Origin: Adhaeribacter swui
Lineage (GTDB): Bacteria; Bacteroidota; Bacteroidia; Cytophagales; Hymenobacteraceae
Length of the DNA: 64,000 nucleotides
Assembly: GCF_014217805.1 (NCBI RefSeq)
Contig: NZ_CP055156.1
Location: 124,001-188,000 of the forward strand
Direction: 5' to 3'
A program made the position numbers and the translations under genes. Of the stretch, positions 50,787 through 59,827 are shown one piece after another. The notes beneath the pieces were generated by a model that saw only the letters and a list, made by a program, of their open reading frames with translations, was not told the origin of the DNA and searched no databases. Position 1 is the first letter of the stretch. The number at the start of each line of letters is the position of its first letter.

Positions 50787-51370
50787 TCCGATTCAATTTC
50801 TTTGCTGGTTTATTCCTTTTTGTTGCATTCAGTTTATCGGCCTGTAAAACCGACTACCAAAATTTACCCGCTTTTACCGACAAGAAGTACCTACAAGCCA
50901 TTATTGAAATACCGGCGGGCACCAATCAAATAGTAAAATATAACGCTAAAGAAAAAGAATTTAAGAACGCATCGGATCAAACTGTGCGCTACTTGCCTTT
51001 TCCGGGCAACTATGGCTTTATTCCTTCTACCAAAACGGCCGGCGAGAAAGCCGGCGACGAACAAGCAATTGATATATTAGTCCTCTCGGAAAGCCAGCCA
51101 AGCGGCACCGTGCTGGAAGTATTGCCCCTGGGTGTTATCTTGCTGGAGCGCGATGGCCTACCAGATCCTACAGTAATTGCCATTCCGGCTAAACCCACCC
51201 AGCAAATAATCACCGCCGATGATTATGCCTCTTTTAACCAAGCTTATCCCGAAATTAAAGATATTTTAACGAAATGGTTCCGGCACGCTAACCCCAGTCA
51301 GAAGGTGCGCATTCTGGGCTGGAAAAATGAACAGTACGCCGAAGATTTTATTCGCCAGCATCTGCTGTAA
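50783..51370 (+). CDS. Exported inorganic-pyrophosphatase-family lipoprotein
   Basis: The 195-residue product starts with a lipoprotein signal (AGLFLFVAFSLSAC), unusual for family I pyrophosphatases, which are cytoplasmic. The body is clearly of that family: AIIEIPAGTNQIVKYNAKEK, LPFPGNYGFIPST, AIDILVLSE, VLPLGVILLERDGLPDP and VRILGWKNEQYAEDFI. Compared with E. coli PPase, the middle of the metal-binding D-x-D-x-x-D motif is changed (D-E-Q-A-I-D, so the central Asp is Gln), and the Y-K pair near the end is F-R. Activity may be reduced or altered. It overlaps the M1 peptidase gene by 4 nt (ATGA). Confidence 0.83.
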   Translation: MIRFNFFAGLFLFVAFSLSACKTDYQNLPAFTDKKYLQAIIEIPAGTNQIVKYNAKEKEFKNASDQTVRYLPFPGNYGFIPSTKTAGEKAGDEQAIDILVLSESQPSGTVLEVLPLGVILLERDGLPDPTVIAIPAKPTQQIITADDYASFNQAYPEIKDILTKWFRHANPSQKVRILGWKNEQYAEDFIRQHLL

Positions 51371-51540
51371 AAACTTTCCGGCGACCTGCCATTTTTTAAA
51401 TTTTTAAATTTTAAAATTTTTCAGTTACCCTGTTTCTCCCAAAGCGGAGCGCCGTAACATTTGATTTTTAAAATTTCTGCTGGTTTTACTAAGCCTTAAT
51501 TCACAGTTATTTATTTCGTATTCCTCAAGATTATTGGCAC

Positions 51541-51594
51541 GATATTTAGCTAATACTATATTTTAAATAAAAAATATAGTATTAGCTAAATATC
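51541..51594. repeat. 24-bp perfect inverted repeat upstream of the DUF3857 operon
   Basis: The 24 bases at 51541-51564 are the exact reverse complement of 51571-51594, separated by a 6-base loop. The arms start GATATTTAGCTAATAC. There is no GC-rich core and no independent T tract. It lies 33 bp before the ATG at 51627. It could end the previous operon, fold the DUF3857 leader, or be a small transposable remnant. Confidence 0.75.
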
Positions 51595-51626
51595 CTAAAA
51601 AACACTTTTTATCCAATCAATCTTAT

Positions 51627-53603
51627 ATGATGAAACGTTTACCTTTTTTAATTTTCTTTCTTACTGGTATTTCCTTCTGGTCGTTTGGCCAGGCCCCGAT
51701 GGTAATCCCCAAATTTGGAAAAATAGAACCTAAAGATTTTGAAAAAAAATACAGCGCCGATACCAGCGTTAGTGCCGTAGTTTTATTTAATGTAGGCGAA
51801 TCTAAGTTTGGTGTAGATGCCTCGGGTTTGGTTTTGTATTCGGACCACCATGTGCGCATTAAAATTTTAAAAAAGAACGGCTACGACTGGGCAACTACCA
51901 CCGTTCCACTTTTTGGTAGCTCTAACAGCGACCGAGAAACCGTTATGAACTTAAAAGGTAATACCTATAACCTAGTAGATGGCAAGGTAGTTACCGACAA
52001 AATGCCCAAAGAAGCGGTATTTAACGAAAAAGAAGATGAATTCTGGACCAATCAGAAGTTCTCTTTACCCAACGTAAAAGAAGGCTCGATTATCGAATAC
52101 AGTTACCGGGTTAAATCGGGTTACATCTTCGACTTTCCTAACTGGACCTTCCAACGCAGTATTCCGGTATTGTACAGTGAGTACACCGCCGAATTCCCGG
52201 AATGGTTTGATTACAAGAAAACCACCCAAGGATACGAGCCTTTTTACCTGGTAAAATCAGAACCTATAAATGTTAGCTTATCGGCAAGTTTAACCGGCAC
52301 TGGCACGCGGTATATCTGGGCCATGAAAGATGTTCCGGCGATGGAAGAAGAGCCTTACATGAGCAGCCTGAAAGATTATGTAGCCCGTATTGAATTTGAG
52401 TTAGGCCGTATCAGCCTTCCCGGCGATTTTGTCCGGCCGATGAATAATAGCTGGGATAAAATTACCACGAACTTACTGCAAAGCGAAAACTTTGGCGGAC
52501 GCTTAAAGAAAAACGGTACTGTTAAAGCCCTGACTGCCCCAATTATAGCACAGCAAACCGAACCAGTTAAACGCCTAGAAGCCATTTTTGATTATGTGCG
52601 CTCTAACTTTAAGTGGAACGAATCCTACCGGGTATACGCCACCCAAACTTTTGGCAAACTACTGGAGAAAAAAGTAGGAACCTCCGCCGAAATTAATTTA
52701 TTATTAACAGCCATGTTAAAAGAAGCTGGTATTGAAGCCGATCCGGTAATTTTGAGCACCCGCGGTCATGGTAGAATCAACCCGTATTATCCCAGCTTAA
52801 CCAAGTTCAACTATACCATTGCTCACGCTAAAATTGGGGATAAAGTATATCTGCTGGATGCTACTGAACCCATGGGCACGATCAACGTTTTACCTTCCCG
52901 TTGCATTAGTGAAGTAGGCCGTTTAATCTCCGCCGAAAACTCAGATTGGGTAGCTTTGCAGTCCGGTTCTAAAGATTCGTTTGTACACCATTCCAAATTA
53001 GTAATCGGCGAAGATAACTCCATTAACGGGGTAGTACACGTGGTTCGTAATGGCCATAATGCATTATCTTGCCGCAAATCCATTTCGCAGGACGGAGAAA
53101 AGAAATACATTGATAATTTAAAAAAGGCTTCTGACCTTTTCGAAATTAAAAATATAAATCTTAAAAATACCACTCCTTCGGTAGAGCCCCTGATTATTGA
53201 TTATGAAGTAACTGCCTCTGGTCAGCCGCAAGCGGGTAATATTATCTACCTGCAACCGATGCAGAGCTTAGGAATTAAGGCTAATCCGTTTAAACACGAA
53301 ACCCGCAAATACCCCATCGACTTTACAACGGCAGTTGAACAAACTTATATGTACTCTTACACCATTCCGACCGGTTTTGCCGTGGAAGAACAACCTAAGA
53401 GCACCAAGGTAAATTTACCAGAAGATGGCGGCAGCTTTGTTTATAGTGTAACTACTATTGGCAACACCATTAATGTGTTAAGTAAATTAACCATTAACCG
53501 CCCGCAGTTTTTAGCCGAAGAATACCCGTACCTGAAAGAGTTTTACAACCAGATTGTAGCGAAACAAGCGGAGCAAATTGTCCTGAAAAAAACCATTAAC
53601 TAA
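51627..53603 (+). CDS. Exported DUF3857/transglutaminase-like protein, catalytic Cys and His absent
   Basis: The 658-residue protein (signal LIFFLTGISFWSFGQ) has a DUF3857 domain near 50-225 (LYSDHHVRIKILKKNGYDWA, then VKEGSIIEYSYRVKSG) and a transglutaminase-like domain near 310-410. The Cys position reads GTSAEINLLL (near 351) and the His position FNYTIAH (near 393), while LDATEPM keeps the Asp. It should be catalytically inactive but may bind the same ligand or partner as active relatives. It is followed after 30 bp by an apparently active member of the family, and resembles the protein at 38669-40660. Confidence 0.85.
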   Translation: MMKRLPFLIFFLTGISFWSFGQAPMVIPKFGKIEPKDFEKKYSADTSVSAVVLFNVGESKFGVDASGLVLYSDHHVRIKILKKNGYDWATTTVPLFGSSNSDRETVMNLKGNTYNLVDGKVVTDKMPKEAVFNEKEDEFWTNQKFSLPNVKEGSIIEYSYRVKSGYIFDFPNWTFQRSIPVLYSEYTAEFPEWFDYKKTTQGYEPFYLVKSEPINVSLSASLTGTGTRYIWAMKDVPAMEEEPYMSSLKDYVARIEFELGRISLPGDFVRPMNNSWDKITTNLLQSENFGGRLKKNGTVKALTAPIIAQQTEPVKRLEAIFDYVRSNFKWNESYRVYATQTFGKLLEKKVGTSAEINLLLTAMLKEAGIEADPVILSTRGHGRINPYYPSLTKFNYTIAHAKIGDKVYLLDATEPMGTINVLPSRCISEVGRLISAENSDWVALQSGSKDSFVHHSKLVIGEDNSINGVVHVVRNGHNALSCRKSISQDGEKKYIDNLKKASDLFEIKNINLKNTTPSVEPLIIDYEVTASGQPQAGNIIYLQPMQSLGIKANPFKHETRKYPIDFTTAVEQTYMYSYTIPTGFAVEEQPKSTKVNLPEDGGSFVYSVTTIGNTINVLSKLTINRPQFLAEEYPYLKEFYNQIVAKQAEQIVLKKTIN

Positions 53604-53633
53604 TCCCCCAAAACTTACCAAACCAGGAACACC

Positions 53634-55553
53634 ATGGTAAAAACAATTATTCGCTTTTTGCTGGGCTTAGTGCTGAGTGTACAGGCCGCTTATGCCGCCG
53701 AAATCCGGTACGAAGTAGGTTCTATCCCTAACCCGCTGCGGGAAAACGCGAATGCGGTGATTCGTTTAAATGAAGAAAGTTTTAATATTTCCAGCCCGGG
53801 CAAAGCTGTATATAAGACTCACATAGTAGTTACCATCTTTAACGAAAAGGCTAAAGAATATTCTTACTGCCAGGTGGGTTACGATAAATTTATCCGGTTT
53901 AATTACCTGAAGGGTATAATGTACGACGCCAATGGCAAAATTTTAAAAAAGTTAAAACCTTCTGAAATTTCCGATGTTTCTGCAAACTCAGGTGGCTCCC
54001 TCTACGAAGATAACCGAGCCAAGATTGCAGGCTTTACACCCATACAATATCCCTATACCGTAGAATTTGAATACGAAACTACCTGGAACGGTTTAGTCGT
54101 ATATCCTACATTTTTCCCGCAAACTGACGAAAACGTAGCAGTTGAAAAAGCCACTTTTCAAGTAGAAACTCCAGCTAAGTTAAACCTGCGTTACAAAGAA
54201 GTTAACGTCAGCCAAGCTTTAACTGAAAGTACTGAGGGTGACCGTAAAAAGTATATTTGGACCTTAACCAATATACCTACTTTGGAATTGGAACCTTACG
54301 GGCCAAGGTTTAACAAATTAGTTCCTAGTGTTTATTTAGCTCCCGAAGATTTTGAACTGGATAATCGTCCAGGGAAATTGAACACCTGGCAGTCCTACGG
54401 AAAATGGTACTACGACTTAAACAAAGACCGTGACGTTTTGCCAGAAGCTACCGCCAGCAAAATTAAAGCGCTGGTACAAGATGAAAAAAGTCCGGAAGCA
54501 AAAATTAAGAAAGTCTACGAATACTTGCAAAGCAATACTCGTTATGTAGGTATTCAGTTGGGTATCGGTGGTTTGCAGACCTTTGATGCCGCCACCGTTG
54601 ACAAAAATGGTTATGGCGACTGCAAAGCTTTAACGAACTACATGAAAGCCATGCTTAATGCTGTTGGTATTCCGTCGTACGCGGCTATCGTAAAAGCCGG
54701 ACCAAATAGTCCTGATATTCGCACGGATTTTCCGAGCGACCAGTTTAATCACGTAATTTTAAGCGTTCCATTGGCTCAAGATACGATGTGGTTAGAGTGT
54801 ACCAGTCAAACAGAAGCGGCGGGTTACCTAGGCGACTTTACCGGCGATCGGCATGTACTTTTAATTACTCCGGAAGGTGGTAAATTAGTTAAAACACCGG
54901 TTTATACTGCCCAGAATAACACGCAATATCGTACAGTTACAGTGAAATTAGACGAAACCGGCAATGCCGCCGCCGAGGTAAATACCACGTACAAAGGATT
55001 GCAACAGAAATACGTAAGCGAAGTTATGCAGGAAACCACTGATAAGCAGAAAAAATGGTTATACGACCATCTTACCTTAGCTAATTTCGACATTAAAAAA
55101 TTCGAGTTTAAAGCCGAAAAAAGTAAAATTCCGGCGGTAAAAGAAAAAGTTATGCTGCAAGCCAATAAATACGCCACCGCTAGTGGCAAACGGCTTTTCC
55201 TGGAAGTAAATATGCTGAACCAATGGCGCAGTGTTCCGCCCAAATTAGAAAACCGCCAATCCGAAGTAATGATCAAAATGGCCTTCATCGATTCGGATAC
55301 CATTCGTTATGATTTACCCGTTGGTGCTTTCGAAATGGAACATTTACCAGAAAAAATCTCCGTTAAATCGCAGTTTGGAGAATATACGGCATCGGTAACG
55401 GCTAAAGATAACACGCTCACTTATATTCGTACGCTGCAAATGCACAAAGGCACATTCCCCAAAACAGCTTACCCGGAACTGGTAGATTTTCACAAAAAAA
55501 TTGTTGCCGCGGATAAAATGAAGATTGTTTTATTGAATAGTAAACCACAGTAA
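53634..55553 (+). CDS. Exported DUF3857/transglutaminase-like protein, catalytic residues present
   Basis: The 639-residue protein has a Sec signal ending AYAAE, a DUF3857 domain near 55-220, and a transglutaminase-like domain in which [16 protein letters not shown] (Cys near 328), [10 protein letters not shown] (His near 371) and WLECTSQTE (near 387) appear. Cys and His of the papain-like triad are thus retained; the third member is Glu or Asp. DUF3857 relatives are periplasmic, and their substrates are unknown; such domains may crosslink or cut peptides. It lies 30 bp after the inactive member and ends at a strong terminator, so the two are probably one operon. Confidence 0.86.
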   Translation: MVKTIIRFLLGLVLSVQAAYAAEIRYEVGSIPNPLRENANAVIRLNEESFNISSPGKAVYKTHIVVTIFNEKAKEYSYCQVGYDKFIRFNYLKGIMYDANGKILKKLKPSEISDVSANSGGSLYEDNRAKIAGFTPIQYPYTVEFEYETTWNGLVVYPTFFPQTDENVAVEKATFQVETPAKLNLRYKEVNVSQALTESTEGDRKKYIWTLTNIPTLELEPYGPRFNKLVPSVYLAPEDFELDNRPGKLNTWQSYGKWYYDLNKDRDVLPEATASKIKALVQDEKSPEAKIKKVYEYLQSNTRYVGIQLGIGGLQTFDAATVDKNGYGDCKALTNYMKAMLNAVGIPSYAAIVKAGPNSPDIRTDFPSDQFNHVILSVPLAQDTMWLECTSQTEAAGYLGDFTGDRHVLLITPEGGKLVKTPVYTAQNNTQYRTVTVKLDETGNAAAEVNTTYKGLQQKYVSEVMQETTDKQKKWLYDHLTLANFDIKKFEFKAEKSKIPAVKEKVMLQANKYATASGKRLFLEVNMLNQWRSVPPKLENRQSEVMIKMAFIDSDTIRYDLPVGAFEMEHLPEKISVKSQFGEYTASVTAKDNTLTYIRTLQMHKGTFPKTAYPELVDFHKKIVAADKMKIVLLNSKPQ

Positions 55554-55567
55554 TACATCCAATAAGC

Positions 55568-55610
55568 AAACAAAAGGCTTCTACCATTCTTTGGTAGAAG
55601 CCTTTTGTTT
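55568..55610 (+). terminator. Strong terminator after the DUF3857 pair
   Basis: A 19-bp stem, AAACAAAAGGCTTCTACCA at 55568-55586 against 55592-55610, closes a 5-base loop and ends in T runs. An AT word follows near 55630. It isolates the operon from the HipA operon; the rest of the 308-bp gap has no gene. Confidence 0.93.
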
Positions 55611-55856
55611 TTAAAAATCAGCTACTTAAATTTTAAAAATTTTTCATTTTCAGCACCTTCTACCCGCGGTTTCAAGCTTATTTTACCTTTTCTGTTACTT
55701 ACTACATTTAAGGCCAGCAGATTAAATTTTATTTTTCAGCTCATTTTGGTTGGGTAATGTTATTTCTTCCGTATTAGTCTTCAAGTAAATAAGCGCCCGC
55801 TCGCGGATAAATGCTGGAGTTGCTGCTTTTTTAAGCTACTAAGAAAAATTACCGAC

Positions 55857-55864
55857 TATTTTTG
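55857..55864 (+). promoter_or_regulatory. Candidate -7 box of the HipA-like operon
   Basis: TATTTTTG at 55857-55864 fits TAnnTTTG and lies directly before the ATG at 55868. That would leave a leaderless or nearly leaderless mRNA. There is no TTG at the usual distance, so this is weak. Confidence 0.3.
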
Positions 55865-55867
55865 TGT

Positions 55868-56662
55868 ATGCGAAATAACTTATCGCCTCTTCGTACTGTC
55901 CAGATCATTCGTTACGTAACGCCTTTACGCGAAGGTGGCTCGCTGCCCGCCATTGTGGAGGCCGACGACGAATTCTTTTACGTAATTAAATTCCGGGGCG
56001 CCGGACAAGGAGTAAAAGCTTTAATTGCCGAATTAATCTGCGGCGAAATTGCGCGGACGCTTGGTTTTCGCGTACCCGAAATCGTGTTTGCCGAACTAGA
56101 TGTAGCTTTTGGCCGCTCCGAACCCGACGAAGAAATTCAGGATTTGCTCCGGGCCAGCGAAGGGCTTAACCTAGGTCTGCATTATTTATCCGGTGCTATT
56201 ACTTTTGATGCCCTGGTAACTACGGTAGACCCCAAGTTAGCGTCCCAGATTGTGTGGTTAGATTGTTTGATTACCAACGTAGACCGGACAGCCCGGAATA
56301 CCAACATGCTTATCTGGCACAAAGAATTGTGGCTCATCGACCACGGAGCGGCCTTGTATTTTCATCACGCGGGCCAGAATTGGGAAGAACAAAGCGTACG
56401 CCCTTTTGCTCCGATTAAAGATCACGTATTGTTGCCCCGGGCCAGTGAGTTAGATTCGATAGATGCAGCATTCCGTTCCATCTTAACTCCAGATTTAATT
56501 AATCAAATAGTTTCCCTGATTCCGGCAGAATGGTTAACCAACGAAAACAACGAACCAGCCGAAGAAACCCGGCAGATGTACGCCCATTTTTTAAATAATC
56601 GCATTTCTCACTCTTCTATTTTTGTTCAAGCCGCCCAACATGCCAGAAAAGCACTTATTTGA
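55868..56662 (+). CDS. HipA-family Ser/Thr kinase-like protein
   Basis: I start at the ATG at 55868 (MRNNLSPLRTVQIIRYV), rather than a TTG two codons before. The 264-residue product is a HipA-like kinase: the ATP-site strand FFYVIKFRGAGQGVKALIAE with the conserved Lys, the catalytic-loop region LITNVDRTARNTNMLIW with Asp and Asn, and the metal-binding LIDHGAAL. It lacks the N-terminal HipA_N barrel. Known HipA proteins phosphorylate a tRNA synthetase and slow growth; this shorter type has no known target. Its end overlaps the DUF3037 gene by 23 bp. Confidence 0.83.
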   Translation: MRNNLSPLRTVQIIRYVTPLREGGSLPAIVEADDEFFYVIKFRGAGQGVKALIAELICGEIARTLGFRVPEIVFAELDVAFGRSEPDEEIQDLLRASEGLNLGLHYLSGAITFDALVTTVDPKLASQIVWLDCLITNVDRTARNTNMLIWHKELWLIDHGAALYFHHAGQNWEEQSVRPFAPIKDHVLLPRASELDSIDAAFRSILTPDLINQIVSLIPAEWLTNENNEPAEETRQMYAHFLNNRISHSSIFVQAAQHARKALI

Positions 56663-57023
56663 GTACGCCACCATTCGGGTAGTGCCCCGCGTGGAACGAG
56701 AAGAGTTTTTAAATGTGGGCGTAATCTTGTACTGTCCGGCGCAAGGCTTTTTACGCACTTTGTTTGAGCTGAACGAAACCCGCTTACTGGCCTTCTCGAA
56801 AAAGTTAGATGTAATAGAAATACAGGAACGTTTGCGGGTATTCGAAAAAATTTGCGCCGGCGGAAAAATGGGTGGTGTGATTGGGCAATTACCATTGGCC
56901 AGCCGGTTTCGCTGGCTCACTGCCGCGCGTAGTACCGTCATTCAAACGTCGGGAGTGCACCCCGGTTTATGTACCAATTCAGAACAAGCACTTTTGCGTT
57001 TACACGCGCAATTGGTTTTATAG
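56640..57023 (+). CDS. DUF3037 protein, partner of the HipA-like kinase
   Basis: I start at the ATG at 56640 (MPEKHLFEYATIRVVPRVE), the typical start of DUF3037. The family signature EFLNVGVILYCPAQGFLRT follows near residues 24-42. The 127-residue protein has no signal peptide or DNA-binding domain that I recognise. The 23-bp overlap with the HipA-like gene implies translational coupling. From memory, the two families are very often neighbours, which suggests a functional pair. It could be an antitoxin, a cofactor or a substrate adaptor of the kinase. The role is unproven. Confidence 0.85.
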   Translation: MPEKHLFEYATIRVVPRVEREEFLNVGVILYCPAQGFLRTLFELNETRLLAFSKKLDVIEIQERLRVFEKICAGGKMGGVIGQLPLASRFRWLTAARSTVIQTSGVHPGLCTNSEQALLRLHAQLVL

Positions 57024-57382
57024 TAATCTACTCCAGCTTGTTAATAATTCTTGAATCAATTATTTCACTTATAAATCATCTGCTTCTTAGTCTCACCGTA
57101 AAGCATAACCTTTAGTTATATTCACCTGTTTTATCTAAAATTTTAAATTTTCCCGGTTTTGCGCACAGGTTAATCAAACCTGATTCGTAGCGTACTGGGT
57201 TTGACTTTAAATTTTCTTGAACTAAACCATTCGCGCAAGAATTCTACTAATCAGGGTGGTTTAATAGAATTTTAAATTTTTGTTCAATCTTTCTCGTTAA
57301 ATAACCTGTAAGTATAAGCCTAAAATGATGGACGATTTGCTGGTGAAAACCAGATCATCCGGAATTAAATTTTTTAAAAATT
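57024..57382. other. Intergenic region with AT words
   Basis: No gene is seen. Copies of the AT word occur near 57139, 57270 and 57368, the last immediately before the SelO start codon. No clear TAnnTTTG promoter was found for selO. Confidence 0.45.
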
Positions 57383-58936
57383 ATGCACAGTCTCCGCACT
57401 AAAATATATCAGAACGAATTTGTAAATAATTTCCCGGGGGATAACAGCGGGGATTTAAGGCCTCGGCAAACCCCGGGCATGTTGTATAGTAAAGCCTTGC
57501 CTACGCCGGTACAAAACCCGCAATTACTGGCGTGGTCAGAGGATGTAGCCAAGGAATTGGAAATAGCAAACCCTACCGCTGACGATGTAAAAATATTGGG
57601 CGGCAACTTAGTTACGGAAACCATGTACCCTTACGCGGCTTGTTACGCAGGGCACCAGTTTGGTAACTGGGCCGGACAATTAGGCGATGGTCGGGCAATA
57701 ACTTTAGGCGAATGGCAAACTAATACGGGCAAGTCTTGGGAGTTGCAGTTAAAAGGCGCGGGCCCTACCCCCTATTCCCGGCGCGCCGACGGCCGGGCAG
57801 TACTACGCTCTTCGGTGCGGGAATATTTAATGAGTGAGGCCATGTTTTACCTGGGAGTACCTACTACCCGGGCTTTAAGTTTAGTAACAACCGGCGACCA
57901 GGTAGTGCGGGATATGTTTTACAACGGCAACCCGCAATACGAACCCGGCGCCATTGTGCTGCGGGTAGCACCCAGCTTTTTGCGCTTTGGCAATTTTGAG
58001 ATGCCCGCCGCCCGCCAGGAAGAAGAAAATTTAAAAAAATTAGTAGATTGGACCATTACTCGCTTCTATCCGCACATTACCGGCGAAGATAAAATTATAA
58101 ACTGGTTTAAAGAAGTAGTAGAACGCACCGCCCACCTGATGGTAGAATGGCAACGGGTAGGTTTTGTACACGGAGTGATGAACACCGATAACATGTCGAT
58201 ACTGGGGTTAACTATCGATTACGGTCCGTTTTCGTTCGTCGATAACTTTGATTTACGTTTTACGCCCAACACGACCGATTTACCTGGTCGCCGGTATGCA
58301 TTTGGCAAACAACCCGGTATTGCCTACTGGAACCTAGGCTGTTTGGCAAGCGCACTGGCCATTCTTTTTCCGGACACCGACCAGCTCGTGGCCGCTTTGG
58401 ATACGTACGAACCCATCTACGTGCAACAATACCAAACCATGATGGCCAATAAATTAGGTTTAGATGCAGTCCGGCCGGAAGATGGCGTTTTAATTTCTGA
58501 ATTTGAAAATATGCTGGCCCAGGTAAAACCCGATATGACCATTTTTTACCAGTTGTTAATAGACTTACCTCAGCAATTAAATGAATCAGAAATTTTAAAT
58601 TATTTTAAAGACAGCTTCTATAAAGAACCCGATTCAGATAAAAGTACCGCCTTGTACAACGTAATTCAAAAGTACGAACAACGCCGGCAAACCAATGCCA
58701 TCCCGGAAGAAGAAGCAAAAGAACGCATGCGCGCCCACAACCCCCGGTTTATTTTACGCAATTATTTACTGCACCAGGCAATTGAGGAGCTGGAACAAGG
58801 AAACAGCCAACTTTTTGAAAAGCTGCAAGCAGCCATAAAAGAACCTTATTCCCGGAACCATGATGCATTTTTTGCTAAAAGACCCGCTTGGGCCAGCCAA
58901 AAAGCGGGTTGTTCCATGCTGTCGTGCAGTTCTTAG
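57383..58936 (+). CDS. selO: Protein adenylyltransferase SelO
   Basis: The 517-residue pseudokinase-fold protein shows the SelO core: AACYAGHQFGNWAGQLGDGRA, then ELQLKGAGPTPYSRRADGRA, RSSVREYLMSEAM and HGVMNTDNMSILGLTIDYGP with the catalytic Asn/Asp residues. SelO transfers AMP from ATP to Ser, Thr or Tyr of target proteins and is linked to oxidative stress. It ends with CSMLSCSS: the C-terminal Cys-Ser tail matches the position of selenocysteine in eukaryotic SelO. It is a single gene, converging on a small barrel protein. Confidence 0.92.
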   Translation: MHSLRTKIYQNEFVNNFPGDNSGDLRPRQTPGMLYSKALPTPVQNPQLLAWSEDVAKELEIANPTADDVKILGGNLVTETMYPYAACYAGHQFGNWAGQLGDGRAITLGEWQTNTGKSWELQLKGAGPTPYSRRADGRAVLRSSVREYLMSEAMFYLGVPTTRALSLVTTGDQVVRDMFYNGNPQYEPGAIVLRVAPSFLRFGNFEMPAARQEEENLKKLVDWTITRFYPHITGEDKIINWFKEVVERTAHLMVEWQRVGFVHGVMNTDNMSILGLTIDYGPFSFVDNFDLRFTPNTTDLPGRRYAFGKQPGIAYWNLGCLASALAILFPDTDQLVAALDTYEPIYVQQYQTMMANKLGLDAVRPEDGVLISEFENMLAQVKPDMTIFYQLLIDLPQQLNESEILNYFKDSFYKEPDSDKSTALYNVIQKYEQRRQTNAIPEEEAKERMRAHNPRFILRNYLLHQAIEELEQGNSQLFEKLQAAIKEPYSRNHDAFFAKRPAWASQKAGCSMLSCSS

Positions 58937-58982
58937 AAAATACGCTTACAACTTCTTTAACCTTGAATTTTGAGTTTTACAT

Positions 58983-59540
58983 TTATTTGGCTGAGGGTAA
59001 GTAAATTTGAAACCCAACGTTCAGGTTAATTCCGGTTAAGTTAGCCATCGTTAAAATAGCATCGTTGTTCCCCGAGTTATCGTAGCTTAATAAAAGCTCC
59101 AAGCCTACTTGTTCCGAAATAAAATGGACGGCGCCTATACCTATGCCGTAGGTAAAAGCACTGGAATTATCATTGAAATTTGTATTGTCGCTGTTGTAAG
59201 CAAAGCGTTGAACCCCAATACGCCCTTCCACTAACAAACGGGTAGTGGTAGCGCCAAAATATCCCCGCACAAACGGACTTAAGCCAACACTGGTAGTAGT
59301 GGAGTTAGCGTAAGCATACAACGATAAGGGCACAGTAGCGCCAACCGCCAGATCATCTGCCAAAAAAGTCCCAATCCGGGGCGAAAGCATTAACAACATG
59401 CCTTTATTATTGCCGGTGCCAATGTGCAAAGTACCGGTGCCGCCTATTAATGTAGAACCCTGGAAAGTTTGGGCGGAACTTAGTTCGGCCAGGAAAGAAA
59501 CAAAAACGACAATCAAAAAGAGCTTCTTTATCATTACCAT
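58983..59540 (-). CDS. Outer-membrane beta-barrel-like protein
   Basis: This 185-residue protein has a Sec signal (LIVVFVSFLAELSSAQ) and a small beta-barrel pattern: FQGSTLIGGTGTLHIGTG, TTSVGLSPFVRGYFGA, then a strand YGIGIGAVHFISEQVGLELL, with the terminal strand LNVGFQIYLPSAK. It resembles small OmpW/OmpA-type barrels of Bacteroidota. Function unknown. An alternative ATG lies two codons inside. It is a single gene. Confidence 0.72.
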   Translation of the reverse strand: MVMIKKLFLIVVFVSFLAELSSAQTFQGSTLIGGTGTLHIGTGNNKGMLLMLSPRIGTFLADDLAVGATVPLSLYAYANSTTTSVGLSPFVRGYFGATTTRLLVEGRIGVQRFAYNSDNTNFNDNSSAFTYGIGIGAVHFISEQVGLELLLSYDNSGNNDAILTMANLTGINLNVGFQIYLPSAK

Positions 59541-59827
59541 GCTGTTTTAAACGAAATATGAAGAAAAATAAGCAAGATAGTAGCCACTTTTTACTACTAA
59601 ATTGTTTTTCTTCGGAACAAAATAGTTTCCAGCAGGAAGCATTACAGGTAGACAACTAATTTTAAAGAAAGGGTTACTTTTATATTCGGGTATACCTTTG
59701 GCTACCCTGTAAATCCAACCCTATTGCGGGCACTGCCTACAACCTTAAAATAACAATTGCGGGAACCAATAAATCTATTAACGGGCTTTCTGCGTTTCTA
59801 CGGAAAGCTGTTTTTTAAAATTTATTT

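Noticed and set aside
51541-51594. An insertion-sequence end
   Set aside because: No transposase gene or target-site duplication is seen beside it; I keep it as an unexplained inverted repeat.
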